DNA of 64,000 nucleotides, from the NCBI GenBank assembly GCA_022925895.1, contig JAKSYS010000171.1, forward strand, positions 34,554 to 98,553, read 5' to 3'. Shown here piece after piece: positions 33,946-45,621 of this stretch. How positions within the stretch are numbered: the first letter of the stretch is position 1; every line of letters starts with the position of its first letter. The notes beneath the pieces are model-generated. The model was not told where the DNA came from and did no database searches. It saw only the letters and a list, made by a program, of their open reading frames with translations. Source of the stretch: Fragilaria crotonensis (lineage: Eukaryota; Bacillariophyta; Fragilariophyceae; Fragilariales; Fragilariaceae). A program made the translations under genes and the position numbers.

Positions 33946-34323
33946 ATGATGCGCACCAGCGACGAAAGGAATGAGCAAATGTGTCGTATCGCCAAACCAG
34001 CTTGCCTACCTTTCAGCGACAATGAGAGGGTCCACCATTCTCAGGTCGGATCGAATGTTATTCCAAGTGATGAACAAGTCCTCGCACGCCAAGTGTTGGA
34101 TATGCGAAACAAGGCCGTTTTAAACGATGAGCACGAGTTTCGAAGAATCAAGGCTGAACTGAGAGCGTGCGGTGCTACGACCAGCTTCGGAGCAATGTAC
34201 ATATTGAATCACCGACTGTCAAAAGGAGTATCTCAAACTCTGGCGCAACGAAGATCATCATTGAACTTAATGAAGAGCCCCGAGGAGAAACCACCAAGAC
34301 GGCTTTCCCTCGGCATGTTTTGA
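33946..34323 (+). CDS. Possible small unknown protein
   Basis: An open frame of about 125 residues from the ATG at 33946 (MMRTSDERNEQMCRIAKP), ending PPRRLSLGMF. The composition is protein-like: a predicted helix with SDEQVLARQVLDMRNKAV, DEHEFRRIKAELRACGAT, then SLNLMKSPEEK. It resembles nothing I can name. It lies in a gene-poor region with no domain support, so it could be chance or one exon of a larger gene. Confidence 0.4.
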   Translation: MMRTSDERNEQMCRIAKPACLPFSDNERVHHSQVGSNVIPSDEQVLARQVLDMRNKAVLNDEHEFRRIKAELRACGATTSFGAMYILNHRLSKGVSQTLAQRRSSLNLMKSPEEKPPRRLSLGMF

Positions 34324-35447
34324 AACCAATATTTGTTACAGTAAATATTTTTAGAGTATACGTATGACAACTGCATCACCAAATGCTCTCTTTTTTCTGC
34401 GTTGTGCAATGATCAAATCATACCGATACAGACAAGGCTACCGAACAATTGTGGATCCACAGCGTCATTTCAATCATCATGGCTATATTGAACCTGCCAC
34501 CAATTTTCGGCTTTTATAGCAAGCCAATGCTCGTCTATAACTGAAATTATTCCTCTGCCGTGACCACCCCGTAACACGCGAGAGCAATGACAGCATCGGT
34601 GGTCCAAGGATTCTGGTCGGATTTTTTCCGTCCTCTGCCTTGTTCCACGAATATACCTGTACTCAGCTGTCCTATGCTGTCAAACAGCAGATCATTGGCA
34701 TGAAGAATTGTACTCAAGTATTTTGCATGCTCTCGTGGGGAGATATGTTATGGTACCAACAGCTCCAGCAGTCCTACCGCGGAGCATTGCAAGAAGTTGC
34801 TAACGGTAGTCTACTTGTACCTACCCGTACTTGCCTACACGCATTCAACGACGTCATCAGCCTGTTTTGTTGTCCGGTGCGCCTACAGGACTGGAGTACC
34901 AGCCAAATTTGGAGTTCGCATCCCTTCGGAGCCTCAAGTAGGGGTTCGATTAGGGAATGCAAGGAAATGACGTCCTTCATGACGTCACAGTACCGACCCC
35001 TTCACTCTATCTACGGTTATACAGTACTCCAGTAACACATTACCATAGGGAGAGCATGCTGATTGGTACGGCTTGACGTCATTTCCTTGCATTCTAATCG
35101 GATCCAATAAACTTGATAAACTTGCGTTGGAAAAATAAACCCAATCCCTGGTAGCTGTCTCCAGTACATCCTCTACGTTGTTCTACATTTCGATACGTCT
35201 CTCTTCGTTGTTTGTGACTTTCATCACAGACTCACCTGTTCCCACGTTTTTGCGTTGACCTGTATTTGTTTCTGCAGTTGTTTCTGTTGTGTCTATTGGA
35301 ACTTCTCAGTCGGCAGTTTGTGCTGTAGTTAGGGTGCACGAATCAAATCAGCACTTTTCCATACACCCTCAATAAACACCAACAAGGATTTCATTTCCTC
35401 ATTGTCTTCCTCGTCTTCCTCTTTTCCCACACACACACCACAACCGA
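34324..35447. other. Upstream region of the TLC gene pair
   Basis: No credible gene; the 131-codon frame at 34640 has no features. It contains the TGACGTCA inverted-repeat pair described separately. The last ~50 bp before the ATG are C/T- and CACA-rich. Confidence 0.45.
34947..35100. repeat. Short inverted repeat carrying TGACGTCA (CRE-like) sites
   Basis: Left arm 34947-34974 and right arm 35075-35100 are inverse complements apart from two extra G in the left arm (core aatgcaaggaaatgacgtc). Palindromic TGACGTCA sites lie at 34980-34987 and 35074-35081. This is a 154-bp MITE-sized structure about 350 bp upstream of the first TLC gene. Diatom bZIP factors (including aureochromes) are known to bind TGACGT cores; a regulatory role here is speculation. 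Confidence 0.65.
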
Positions 35448-36344
35448 ATGCAATCGTTGTCGTACGGAGAAGAATATGGGCGCATTGTGGTACTCGTCCA
35501 CAAGGTGCCCAGGTACGTCTCCATGGCGGACTCTGATTTTCTCACACACCAATTGTTCCCAGTCCTGTCATGGTCCGTGATTTACATTTGGACCATTTAC
35601 GCCGTGGCCATGGGAACGGGGCGTTATCTATACCCCAACGCAACACTATTGGAGGTTCATCTAGGATCACACAAAATCACACATTTTCTTGGCAATGTTT
35701 CCATTGCCATTTTGGGAGTGTACTATTTCAATTCGTTACCATCCGATCCATCGATTGAAGACAAGATCGCTGGTTTTCCAGAGATTTATCCTCTCTCATG
35801 CCTCCAAGCTGCCAAACAAACATGGGCACTGATCCTTGGTTGCATCATGTACCTGGCGAAGCACAAGGGAGAGCGTCTCATTAATTATGCGCATCACATT
35901 GCCGTCGCTGGAGTGGCCCTCTACCTAGCATGTTTCACGATTGGTATACGCTACTACGTACCATTTATGCTTGGCGTGACGGAAGTGAGCAGTATCTTTC
36001 TGGCAGCGACAGAAGTTATGAAGGAATATCCCGATCAAGGCATGAAACGATATCCGGAACTGTATACGGTCTTTCAATTATGCTTCGCCGTGTCATTTCT
36101 ATTGATTCGCTGCTGTTTATTTCTACCACAAGCATGGGTCTTTCTGAGGTATGGGCTCTTCATCGTCATGGCCGTTCATCATTCCTCCTGGCTATCCGCG
36201 TCGCTGGCTTGGCTCACCTGGTGTGCTGGTTGCTTCCTGGTTGGCTTACAAGCATTCTGGGGTGTCTTGATTGTCAGAAAGACTATGCGAAGCCTAATCT
36301 TGAGAACAAAATCACCATCTGAGAAGATGAACAAGCGGGACTGA
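35448..36344 (+). CDS. TLC-domain multi-pass membrane protein, paralogue 1
   Basis: 298 residues with about seven hydrophobic segments. I see the TRAM/LAG1/CLN8 pattern: HKITHFLGNVSIAILGVYYF, a Trp-containing helix (AAKQTWALILGCIMYL), then the HH motif in NYAHHIAVAGVALYLACFTI and a following helix (EVSSIFLAATEVMKEYP). The domain is shared by ceramide synthases and by TLCD lipid-regulating proteins. The acidic pair of true ceramide synthases is not visible, so a TLCD/TMEM56-like role in membrane lipids is more likely (inference). C-terminal lysines and arginines (LRTKSPSEKMNKRD) suggest a cytosolic tail, possibly with an ER-retention role. The frame is intact. The next gene on the same strand is a close paralogue, so this is a tandem duplication. 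Confidence 0.78.
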   Translation: MQSLSYGEEYGRIVVLVHKVPRYVSMADSDFLTHQLFPVLSWSVIYIWTIYAVAMGTGRYLYPNATLLEVHLGSHKITHFLGNVSIAILGVYYFNSLPSDPSIEDKIAGFPEIYPLSCLQAAKQTWALILGCIMYLAKHKGERLINYAHHIAVAGVALYLACFTIGIRYYVPFMLGVTEVSSIFLAATEVMKEYPDQGMKRYPELYTVFQLCFAVSFLLIRCCLFLPQAWVFLRYGLFIVMAVHHSSWLSASLAWLTWCAGCFLVGLQAFWGVLIVRKTMRSLILRTKSPSEKMNKRD

Positions 36345-37009
36345 GAAACTCAGATTCACTCCGTAATTGGGATTGATGGGTTGCTTTGATATGTTTGCCC
36401 TCGAAAGTGCACGAGCATTTACGAACCGGAGATGCCTCAAATTGCTTGCCTGCCTGTGTTAACATGTGCAGACCACCATACGGGGTCGGTGCCACCAGGA
36501 GTACAGCCGCTGGGATCTTATTCGAGTGCAAGCGAACAATAAGGTGCTCCTTATATCATTAAATTAGCCCGACTTGCAATGAACATGGACAGCAGAGGAT
36601 ACAGTGTTCATCTATTCTAGTAGTCCACCTCAACGAGGCGGAAAGAATTGGTCATGATAATCGTTATCCCAACGACGGTCGCGACTTCCTGCACTTTGCA
36701 CTGTACTGGTGTACTGTACTACTGCGAAGAAATGATTCGGCGTCGTACGAGTATGGGGTATGGGTACGGTATGCCTTTTGTTTGTCTCCGTTCTCCGTTT
36801 ATTGGCAGGAGTTCATGCATATTCTCTTCGGCACATTTTATACGTGTACTCGTACCACCATTCAACGCGCGCCTTTTCGTAGGAATATACGACCATGAAC
36901 AAGTGTATACGAACACTCTGTGCTTCCACCACACCACACCGCTTTCTCGTTAAAGTTTGCATATAAAATTTATTCCTCCAGTATATAATACCACCAATAA
37001 CAAAGGACA
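36345..37009. other. Intergenic between the TLC paralogues
   Basis: No gene; a GTAC-rich patch near 36700-36760. Confidence 0.45.
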
Positions 37010-37916
37010 ATGACAGTCCTCATCGACAATGTAATTGCATCTCACACAGAAGAGTATCAGGGAATGAAGGCATTGCATGAGATTCCTCAATATGTTTACT
37101 TGACAAATCCTGACTTTGTGACTCATAATTTGTTTCCCGGGCTGATCCAGTCGATCGTTTACATTTGGGGGATCTTCATCGGGTGTCTCATCGTTGGACG
37201 CTTCCTCTATCCCAAAGCATCCAAACTCGAGAATGAAATCGGTGCACACAAGATGACTCATTTCCTTGGAAACGTGTCCATTTCCGTGTTGGGATTGTAC
37301 TATTACATGAAACTCCCATCGTCGCCGCACAATCTTTCCGTCAAGGAACTGACGACTGGCTTCACAGAAGTGTATCCCCTCCCGTGTCTACAATTGGCAA
37401 AGCAAACTTGGGCACTATTGGTCGGTCTAATTTTGGGCAAGAGAGAACGTGTCATCAACTACACTCATCACTTGGCAGTCGCTGTGGTGTCCATGTGTCT
37501 CATGTGCCTCACGATTGGGATTTAGGTACCATGTACCGTTCATACTGGGTGTCATGGAGACAACTTCCATTTTTCTGGCGGGAATAGAAGCCATGCGAGA
37601 TTATCCAGAACAGGGATCGAAACGATATCCTGGACTGTATATTGCACTTCAAGTGCTATTTGCACTGTCGTTCCTATATGTTCGATGTTTTTTGTTTCTA
37701 CCACAAGCGTGGCTCTTTTTGAGGTTAGGCTTCTTTGCGCTTCATTCAATTGATTATCCATTGTGGTTGCCGACTCTTTGGTTTGCATGGTTTTCATGGA
37801 CGGCAGGGTGCTTCCTGGTGCTTCTGCAGGCCTATTGGGGGGTCTTGATTGTCAAGAAATTGGTTCGTGACATTTTCTTTAGGAAGCTACGACCGGATCC
37901 ATCAAAGGATGTGTGA
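37010..37916 (+). CDS. TLC-domain membrane protein, paralogue 2 (one frame break)
   Basis: Same architecture and length (about 301 residues across two frames) as paralogue 1, with clear residue identity: HKMTHFLGNVSISVLGLYYY, LAKQTWALLVGLI, NYTHHLAVAVVSMCLMCLTIGI, FLPQAWLFLR and LQAYWGVLIVKK. The frame stops at a TAG at 37523-37525. The paralogue's 'TIGIRYYVPFMLGV' is matched by TIGI plus RYHVPFILGV one base later, consistent with a single extra T in the gggatttagg run. The rest is well conserved, so either the stop is an assembly error or it is a very young pseudogene. Confidence 0.75.
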
Positions 37917-38374
37917 TTGTAAAAGAACAGCATGTTTCTACTCGAGTCATTCGAACTTTAGTGGCGTGCGATGATATTATTGAATGGAACTGAAGTCTCA
38001 GGATGGAACTTTTATCTCTTCCTTGCCGTGGAATGATAAGGCGTGCCCTTCCTTGAAGGGGGGTAGCGATACTGATGTTCGGAGTATGGTCGTATGGTAG
38101 CACTGTCACGAAACTACCAGCAGCGGAAACTCGTATAGCAGGTTTCACTACCAAAACTCCTAAGCTACAGATCGGTACAAAATCTACGTGTAACCAATAG
38201 AAACGAAGATATGACGCCACCTCAAGATTTTGTTCTCGTCTAAAATGCGTGAGTTCCACAATGAGATTGCATGCCGTTGTTTGTTACATTTGCACTCCTT
38301 GCAGACTGACTCACCCCGATCGTTGTCTTTAGAATCCTCTTTAGCATTGAGCAGACTGAGTGAGTCAGTCTGCA
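37917..38374. other. Intergenic
   Basis: No gene. gcagactgactcac (38302-38315) is repeated inversely as gtgagtcagtctgc (38360-38373), just before the transposase remnant. It may be part of that element's end. Confidence 0.4.
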
Positions 38375-41300
38375 ATGACCGACAGCGGTGGTATCAACTC
38401 AATTATTGCGAAGGCAGTGGTTTTGCTTCACACCGACAGTCTGTATGGACCAAGAATATCAAATTGTTGGCTCCCTGCTGCAACTTGGGCCGAAGTATTG
38501 GCCAAATCTGGCCACATTGATCCTGCCCTTGTGAGCATTGATGCTCGAAAATTCAATACTGCCATGTCGAAGTCAGTTTTATTTGGTGAGTCTATGACTC
38601 GCTTCGATGGTACGAACCAAAGTGGTATGTTCCGATTGAGTTATGGGCGTCAATTTTTCTACCACTTTGCAGGAAAAAAGAAACAAGTTGTGTATCCAGT
38701 TCCTCTTAACAATGCTTGGAAAGAGAAAGTTCTTGCGGCAGCAGAGAATGTTCACTGTATACCAGCAACAAGGGCGAGACCGAGAGCATCAAGCAGTGCT
38801 ACTTCAAGTACTCCTGACACCACAGGAGGTGACAATGTTGGAGTTCATGATACGGACGAGCTTGATTCTCAAGGAAGCGACAGAGACAAGAAGATTCTGC
38901 CACTAATGGTATCGCCTTGTCCTCCTCGTATTGGCCAAGCAGTCCTGAGGCGTATTACCTGTTCAGGCCACGAGGCTACGAGAGGTCGAGTTCTTCTGTT
39001 GCTGCAGAGACCCCACAGGAGGCGCTAGAGCGCCGCATTCAAGTATTGCGGTCGGTCCATGACAACGAAGATAGCTGGCGGAACGTCGTTGTTGGCCGAG
39101 ATGCCGACAACATTTGCACAAAGGCCGAAATTGCTGGGATGCGACAGAGGTCAACATTCCTGTGTTGTGCCTATCAACTTGCGCTTGAGAACATGAATCG
39201 ATGGACATGGCAAGATTGTTGCAGAGAGGCATGTAAACGCCTAAATAGTCTTGGAATGAACCAAGCTACATTCTACAAGACTATAGCAGAGTGGAACGGT
39301 GTCTTCCGAAGCCTGGAAGGGTTCCGCATCCAAACCCTTATGTCCAGTGCGGCAAGCGACCTCTCCCTCGGGTTCTAGAGATTTTCCCACTGCGAAGGAG
39401 CAAATAGTTGCATACGCCGTCAAAACCTAGCTACCTTAACAATAGAAGCCGTTCATGACTTCATTGTAAGCACCGTCATTCCAAGGCTTGCAGGAGTGTG
39501 GAAGAAAGATGGCGAGGTTGCAACTGCTGGAATTGCTAATGATACTAGTACTGCTGGGGTTGAGGAGGACCTTCGCGATGCCGATGCACCTGTCTCTATC
39601 AATGAACAACTAATATCATCATTTCTTAAGGCACATAGACTTGAATCATTGAGCTTTACTACGGCTTGGCGCTGGATGCGGTTGCTCAACTTCAAGTACG
39701 ATGCTCGACGAAAGAGCTTCTACGTTGACGGTCACGAGCGTGACGACGTCGTCGAAACTCGAAAGGAGTTCTGCAAGCGCTACCTTACTGAGTTGGAACC
39801 CTACTGTAAGAGATGGGTACAGGTTCTAAAAGTGAAGCTACGACAATCACGGACTTAGACATTACCTTAGGACACAGCTACTTCGACATCATCAACAACA
39901 AAGAAATGCTCGAGTTTCACATCGACTATTGGAATCGATGCATGGAAAGAACCAATACAACACCTGCACCAACACCGCTATCCACAATCAACCCATCTAC
40001 AAGCATACGAGTCTCCTCCAGAGCAAAGCCACTGATCATTGTGGGTCAAGACGAAAGCGTCTTCGCCCAGTACTTGCTAGGATCAAAGACTTGGATTGGG
40101 CCTGCTGGTCAGCGCCCATTGCTCCCAAAGTCCGAGGGAGATGGTTATATGATATCTGCATTCGTTTCCAGAGAGTTTGGCTTTGGGAGAGAGCTGACGG
40201 ATGCTGAGTTAGCAAAAGTGAATTCAGAAAGACGATCAGCTGGAAGCACTTACATCGATACACAAGCAGCACTTGAAATCCTTGGAACCATAAACAAGCC
40301 AGTTCTCACAGAGTCGCCGCTGCTGAAATATCTTTACATTGGCGTGAACAATGAGGGATACTGGAACAGTTTCCATATGAGCATACAATTCGAGGACGTC
40401 GTTGATTGTTTACAAGTTTTATACCCTGATTTCGATTTTGCCTTTTGTTCGACCACAGCCAGGGCCATGCTCGTAAGCGCAATGGAGCACTGAGTGCTCT
40501 GAACATGTCTAAAGGATATGGAGGGCACAAGGAATTATGAGAGACACGATGATTATTCAAGAAGAAGGATACTTGGGTCCGTACTCACCTGTATTGAGAG
40601 TTGGCGATGTGCAGAGCTTGATATTTAAGGATACAGATTCTGGTCCTTGGTACCTGGCTCCCGAGCAAAAGGAACTCCATCGACATGACCGACAGACAGG
40701 GAGAAGTAAGCTTGTGGAGAAATCTAAGAAGGAACTGCTTCGTTGCCTGAGCGACAAGGGAGTGACACTCTCGCAGCAACGTGGGTACACAAGAAAAGAG
40801 CTTCAAGAGTTCGCACGAAACAACGGAATAGAGCTTTCAGAGCGAAAGGAAGTCATCCTTCCGGGATGGCAAGGAAAAGCTAAAGGCCTTTTGCAGGTTC
40901 TATGGGAACGAGGTCTGATTGAGAGTGAGGCATTAGACAAGTACACAGTCGATGGACGAAGAAATGTCATCACAGGCAAGGTTGACTTACAAAATTCACT
41001 TCGTCACATCATGGCGAACTGCAGAGACTTCAAGGACGAGGAAGCAAACCGCACTGCAGCACTTAGGAAGGCAGCTAGGAGTTACAGTACTATTGACACC
41101 AAAATTCCATGCAGAGCTTGCTGGAGAGGGTGTTGAGTATAGCTGGGCTCATGCAAAGGCATTCTACAGACGTTTGCCTGTATCGAAAAAAAAGGGGCGC
41201 GACAACTTCAAGCAGCTTGTGAAAGACTGCACTTGCCCTACAAAAGTGTTGACAAAGCAAAGAATTGAGAAGTTTGCATCTAGAGCAAGGGCGTATATAT

Positions 41301-41518
41301 GCACTTACCACTATATTGAGCAGATGCTGAACAAGGAAAATGCAGCTCGTGTCGTCGCTATCGATGGCGAGAACCCGACCGCATCAAGTGCTGCAAGGCA
41401 GCAATTCTTGTTCTCAGAGGTTGATCGGGTGATGAGAAACTTCAAGGCACACAGGTGTGTCCTTGACTTTGACACTGGCTTTGTCAATTCCGAATTGAAG
41501 GAAGTAAAGGAAGAATGA
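38375..41518 (+). pseudogene. DDE-type transposase, decayed
   Basis: The parts read in at least seven frame segments but in collinear order. An N-terminal domain runs from 38375 (GRQFFYHFAGKKKQVVYPVP). Then come RWTWQDCCREACKRLNSLGM (39190), HPNPYVQCGKRPLPRVLEIF (39325), TLTIEAVHDFIVSTVIPRL (39433), a WRWMRLLNFKYDARRKS helix region with YVDGHERDDVVETRKEF (39690), and a first catalytic region GQDESVFAQY (40045). LFDHSQGHARKRNGAL (about 40447) holds the second Asp; GYLGPYSPVLRVGD follows (40569). The last acidic region is KFHAELAGEGVEYSWAHAKAF (41105). The D...D...E spacing and order fit a DDE/RNase H-like transposase of a family also known from fungi and stramenopiles; the family name is uncertain. 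Multiple frame breaks and stops make it inactive as sequenced. Confidence 0.8.
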
Positions 41519-42081
41519 TGATGCGAATGATGATGCGAATGAATTGTGATTTTTCTTGCGATGAGGAGGAGTGAGACTGATTGCAGAAAGATATTGCACA
41601 GATTTACTATAGTGTTTTATGTACTTCGTACATTTTGTACCGAGCTGTACTTTAGGAGGGTTTGAGGTGAAACCAGCCGTACCTGGTACTTTGAACCCGC
41701 ATACCCGCATACCGCAAGACATTGTTTTTGTACAGTATAGAAGTACAAGATTCTACGCACAAATATTTCGTACCAGTACGTAAATGCAACCGTACCGGTT
41801 AGAATTTGCAATACTCCAGTACTTGTACTGTACGCACGACTTTTGTACGTACTCGGCGTACAGCGATTTAAGTAAGATTCCAATCATGAGAGGGTTACGG
41901 GATATTTCAGTTTACCTCTTACTTGCAATGAATTGAAAAACCGAAGTCCAAACCGTGCATTGGAGACAACCTCTCTTTGCCTACACGGACAGCCGCAGCA
42001 CCGCACCAGCAAGAACACTTCCTCCTCGTTGCCTTTTGACGTTGCGATTTCGTGGATCAATAGTATCAAAGAGAATTGACC
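41519..42081. promoter_or_regulatory. Upstream region of the eS24 gene
   Basis: No gene. GTAC-rich sequence at 41730-41870. The duplicated gatgatgcgaat at 41518-41541 marks the end of the transposase remnant. Confidence 0.4.
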
Positions 42082-42726
42082 ATGTCGGCCGTTGTAGTAA
42101 AGACACGCAAATTCAAGAAGAATCCTCTTCTTGCCCGAAGACAGGTGTGTTTGAAGATTGTTCGGTACATGCTTGTTGTGTTTGAGCAAAGCAACGATAG
42201 GGAATGATCGTTGTAAATCATGTCAAGCTCCGTGTGAGCAGACTACAGATTACGGGACGAATCCATCAACTATAATTACGGTCAGCTGGTCCCTGTTATA
42301 TGAACAGCTCGTTGCAAGCATCATGCATAATTCATGTCAAGTCAAGCGTATACTCACCCCTATATCCTCGCCATGCTGCAGATGATCCTCGATATTCTTC
42401 ATCCTGGACGTGCCAATGTCCCACGTAGCGAATTGAAAGAAGTTGTTGCTGGCATGTACAAGGCTGACTCCAAGCTTGTCATTCTCTTTGGATTCGACAC
42501 GAAATTCGGAGGAGGAAAGACAACTGGATTCTGTCTCATTTACGATAACGAGGAGGCCTTGAAGAAATTCGAACCGAAACACAGACTCATTCGTCACGGA
42601 CACGGCGAGAAGAAAGAGACCTCTCGTAAGGCCATCAAGGAGGCCAAGAATAAGGGACTCAAGATCCGTGGTACTGGAGCATCCATCGCCAGGCACAAGG
42701 CCAAGCGTGCTGCTGGTGACGATTAA
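42082..42726 (+). CDS. RPS24: 40S ribosomal protein eS24, two exons
   Basis: Exon 1 (42082-42144) encodes MSAVVVKTRKFKKNPLLARRQ, the conserved eS24 start, and ends at donor GTGTGT. Intron 42145-42381 (237 bp) ends ATGCTGCAG. Exon 2 (42382-42726) continues in phase 0 with MILDILHPGRANVP, then the family signatures FGFDTKFGGGKTTGFCLIYD and EPKHRLIRHG, and a Lys-rich C-terminus. Total 135 residues, the usual eS24 length. The frame is intact. An uninterrupted reading of exon 2 would start at an unrelated ATG (42373) and lose the conserved N-terminus. It is a core component of the small ribosomal subunit and the firmest evidence that this is a eukaryotic nuclear genome. Confidence 0.95.
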
Positions 42727-44165
42727 GCGTCGGCTACAGTAAAGAATAAGAAAATCCTTGATCCTGAACTATGTTAGAGTTATTTTGAGTGCAGAGCCGA
42801 GTCATACTGGATGTACGGTATCTGAATAGTGAGCATTGGTGCATGGTCGGGAGGTGGAACACTATTTTGGTGCTACTAGCGTGGAGTGTTAGACTACGAG
42901 CCGTTTGGGGATCAAACGGCAAGCGCTTTCTTATTACAGGTATGCAGCCATCGGTCTCGACGAAGCATCATTGCTTTCGATTATTCATCGTTGGTTGATG
43001 AGACTGTGCCGTCCAAGTCGCGTCCTTATTGAGAGGTTAGATGTCCTACTATGATAGAGTGTGTGTTGGCTGTTGCCAGGAGTCCCGATTTCCGACAGTC
43101 AGGCCTCGTCCGGACACGGGATCTCAGTCGCCAACCCGGAAAATCGAACAGATTTGTAGTTTTTGAGACCGTGTGAGCCGTTCCAATGGAATGCGAAGCG
43201 TCGCATACCCTCCGCATACACGTCAGCAAACGTGTCTTTTTGAGACGTGTTTCAGATCTCTCGAATCCGTTTGCACAAAATAGCTAGACTGGAAGCTCGT
43301 GCATGTCCACTTATCCAGCTGATCCAACTTTTGAAATAAATCGACTTGGTGAAATGGTATGCAATATCAGGCCTCCCTTTTACAGCATCAAAAATACTAT
43401 GCATCCCGAAACATATCTTAGCATAAAAGCATACAATTACTTCCGGAATCCGGAAACACACTACTACCATGTCATACATGCACTGTGATGCCTTGAGCAC
43501 CACAAATCTATTCTCCATCTGATTGAAACGGGGACATGAACGGGCGCACTATGAACGGTTGATAACTGTGGTTTACATTGTATGTGTGATGATGTTGAGC
43601 TATGCGTAGGTTGTGCCGGAACCATCAGCCCGCAGCCCGCAATGGAATCGCAATGATGTGGGTACACACTAAAGTGCAGTGCCGAACATTGTTATCCTTG
43701 GAAAATGAACCTGGGATATTCGTGGGACGGGAGAAGTGAGGTACTCGGACTACGAAGTATCAACTTCAATTTTTCAGAAGGACACACAAAACGTAGGGCT
43801 AAAGCTTTGCCTTCCGACGGAAATAGAAACTGCCAAGAGGATACCTAGAACAAAATATCCAGGCCACTCACTCGATGGCACTCGATGGGAACTGACCTGA
43901 TACAGATCTCACAACCAAGCACGACGATACGGCACATGATTGTACCATGGCTAGGATAAAAGGCAATCATGTCTGTGTCCCTCCATATTGTACCTCGAAA
44001 TGGCCGTGTGAATTGTGAACTATCTCCCGTTCAGGATAATGTTGCATGATTGGCCACAGCGTTAAGGAACGCTACTCGTCTGCGCCATCGCAATGAGCCA
44101 CACGCATAGTACTTGTCGATTGCGCCGCTCGGAGGATACTTATGCAAACGATACCAGCATGCAAA
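42727..44165. other. Intergenic, no gene recognised
   Basis: 1.4 kb between the eS24 stop and the stop of the minus-strand sulfotransferase-like gene. Only short open frames without features. Confidence 0.5.
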
Positions 44166-45621
44166 TCACAGTCCCAATTCCTGGGAAACTTCGTCCAAAC
44201 AATCATTTCCGCATCCCGAATCCCATAAAAGGCAGTCATGACGTTCTTGTTTCACCCCTTCCGCAGAACATGGAAATCGGACCTTGTTTCTACAGCGAGC
44301 CTCCGCCTGTTCGAGTGCCCACTTGTATCGGCGGAGCTGTTGTTGGAACTGAGTCGGATCCAAGGATGCAATAGTCAAGTCCAACGAGCGATTGACAGTG
44401 GCGTACAACAAATTGCTGCCACGTTTGTCTTGCATCCATTCATCGGATTCGAGGTATTCCACGAGTGCTGGTGAAACAATCGGTGGTTGAATAAATGTGC
44501 ATTGTCCTCCTCGTGACATGCCATCATCATATCCACCATGGGTCTTGGCGTTCAAGACCAAAATATCGGCAGTGGTGAGATTCAAGAGCAGCTGGAGTGT
44601 CACCAACGATTCATGCATGCGTTCCGTGATGCCAATGAAATCATAATCCAACATGATTTTGGCAACCATTGGAATGTAATTGTTGTTTTCAAGTTGTTTG
44701 TACATGTTATTGGTAGTTGCAGTAGGTTCGGTTGACATGAATTGGAGGTAATATTCGAATATTTGGGGTGTGGTTCGATAGTAGTATTGAAACGTTTGAC
44801 GCGATGGCTGTATCTTGGCGCGTGATACACCAAAATGAAAGAATTCTGATACATCACGATGGGTGGGCTCACGGATAATGGTCCACAAGAAACTATGCAA
44901 TCGATCCCGTTGGTGATACTTCAATTGTCTTGCGGGCGAGTGTCCCACACGCGTCTTGCAAATTGTTGTTTTTGTAGTTGTTGTTTCATTCGTTGTCAGT
45001 GACAACTGGAGTTGTCTGGCCTTGGATTTGGCGATCCGGAGAGCAACGCCAGCCACTGTCGAACTAGCAGCTTTTCGAGCCTTAAAGTAGAAAAAGCCCT
45101 GCTTGGTCGGTGATTTTTGTCGATCAATGGTCTGCCAGTCCGACTCACTTGGATAGCATGGGAATGGATGCTGCCAAATAGAACGGTCGGGCCAGTTGAT
45201 TGGTCAGTGTATAGTTAACATTCCGATACGTAGCTGGCATGAGCAGTTTCACGGCATTTTCTTGGATTCCTGGATTTACTTTCAAATCAACGACATCGAT
45301 TCGGGTTGTATCCGTCCTTACACTTGCATTCCCTCCTCGTTTTCCCGACATTTGGTTTGTTGGTTGGTGGTTGCAGGACGTTGATATCGACATTGATAAA
45401 TGCGCGTGGCTGCCAAAGTACTCAACGTTGACACATGGGTAATTGACATTGCAATTGTTGTTGTCGCCTGATTTGCATGGTCTGCCATTGTGGCCGAACC
45501 GAGACGACTGAATTCTTTTTGAGAGATAGTATTGGCCCAACAACCATGCCTGTATCAACAGCGCTGACAGCCACAGGACAAGTCTATGGAGAGGTATACC
45601 ATTTGCTCGAATCCGTGGCAT
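44166..45621 (-). CDS. Sulfotransferase-like type II membrane protein (one frame break)
   Basis: The N-terminal frame starts at 45621 (MPRIRANGIPLHRLVLWLSA) with a signal-anchor helix (LVLWLSALLIQAWLLG), a Cys/Asn-rich stem and MPATYRNVNYTLTNQLARPF. Near 45160-45175 the reading passes to another frame as if one base were inserted. It continues ESDWQTIDRQKSPTKQ and then GFFYFKARKAASSTVAGVAL, which resembles the 5'-phosphosulfate-binding P-loop of PAPS-dependent sulfotransferases. Later, YDFIGITERMHESLVTLQLL is a segment common in sulfotransferases of this membrane type. About 485 residues in total. Golgi lumenal sulfation of glycans or proteins is likely but inferred. An intron at GTGAGT (45148) was considered; no acceptor restores the frame, and the intervening bases read as coding. 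Confidence 0.65.

Noticed and set aside
34640-35035. 131-codon open frame
   Set aside because: No features, overlaps the inverted repeat, composition like the surrounding spacer.
45080-45160. Intron with GTGAGT donor in the sulfotransferase-like gene
   Set aside because: No acceptor restores the frame, and the supposed intron reads as coherent coding sequence in the next frame.
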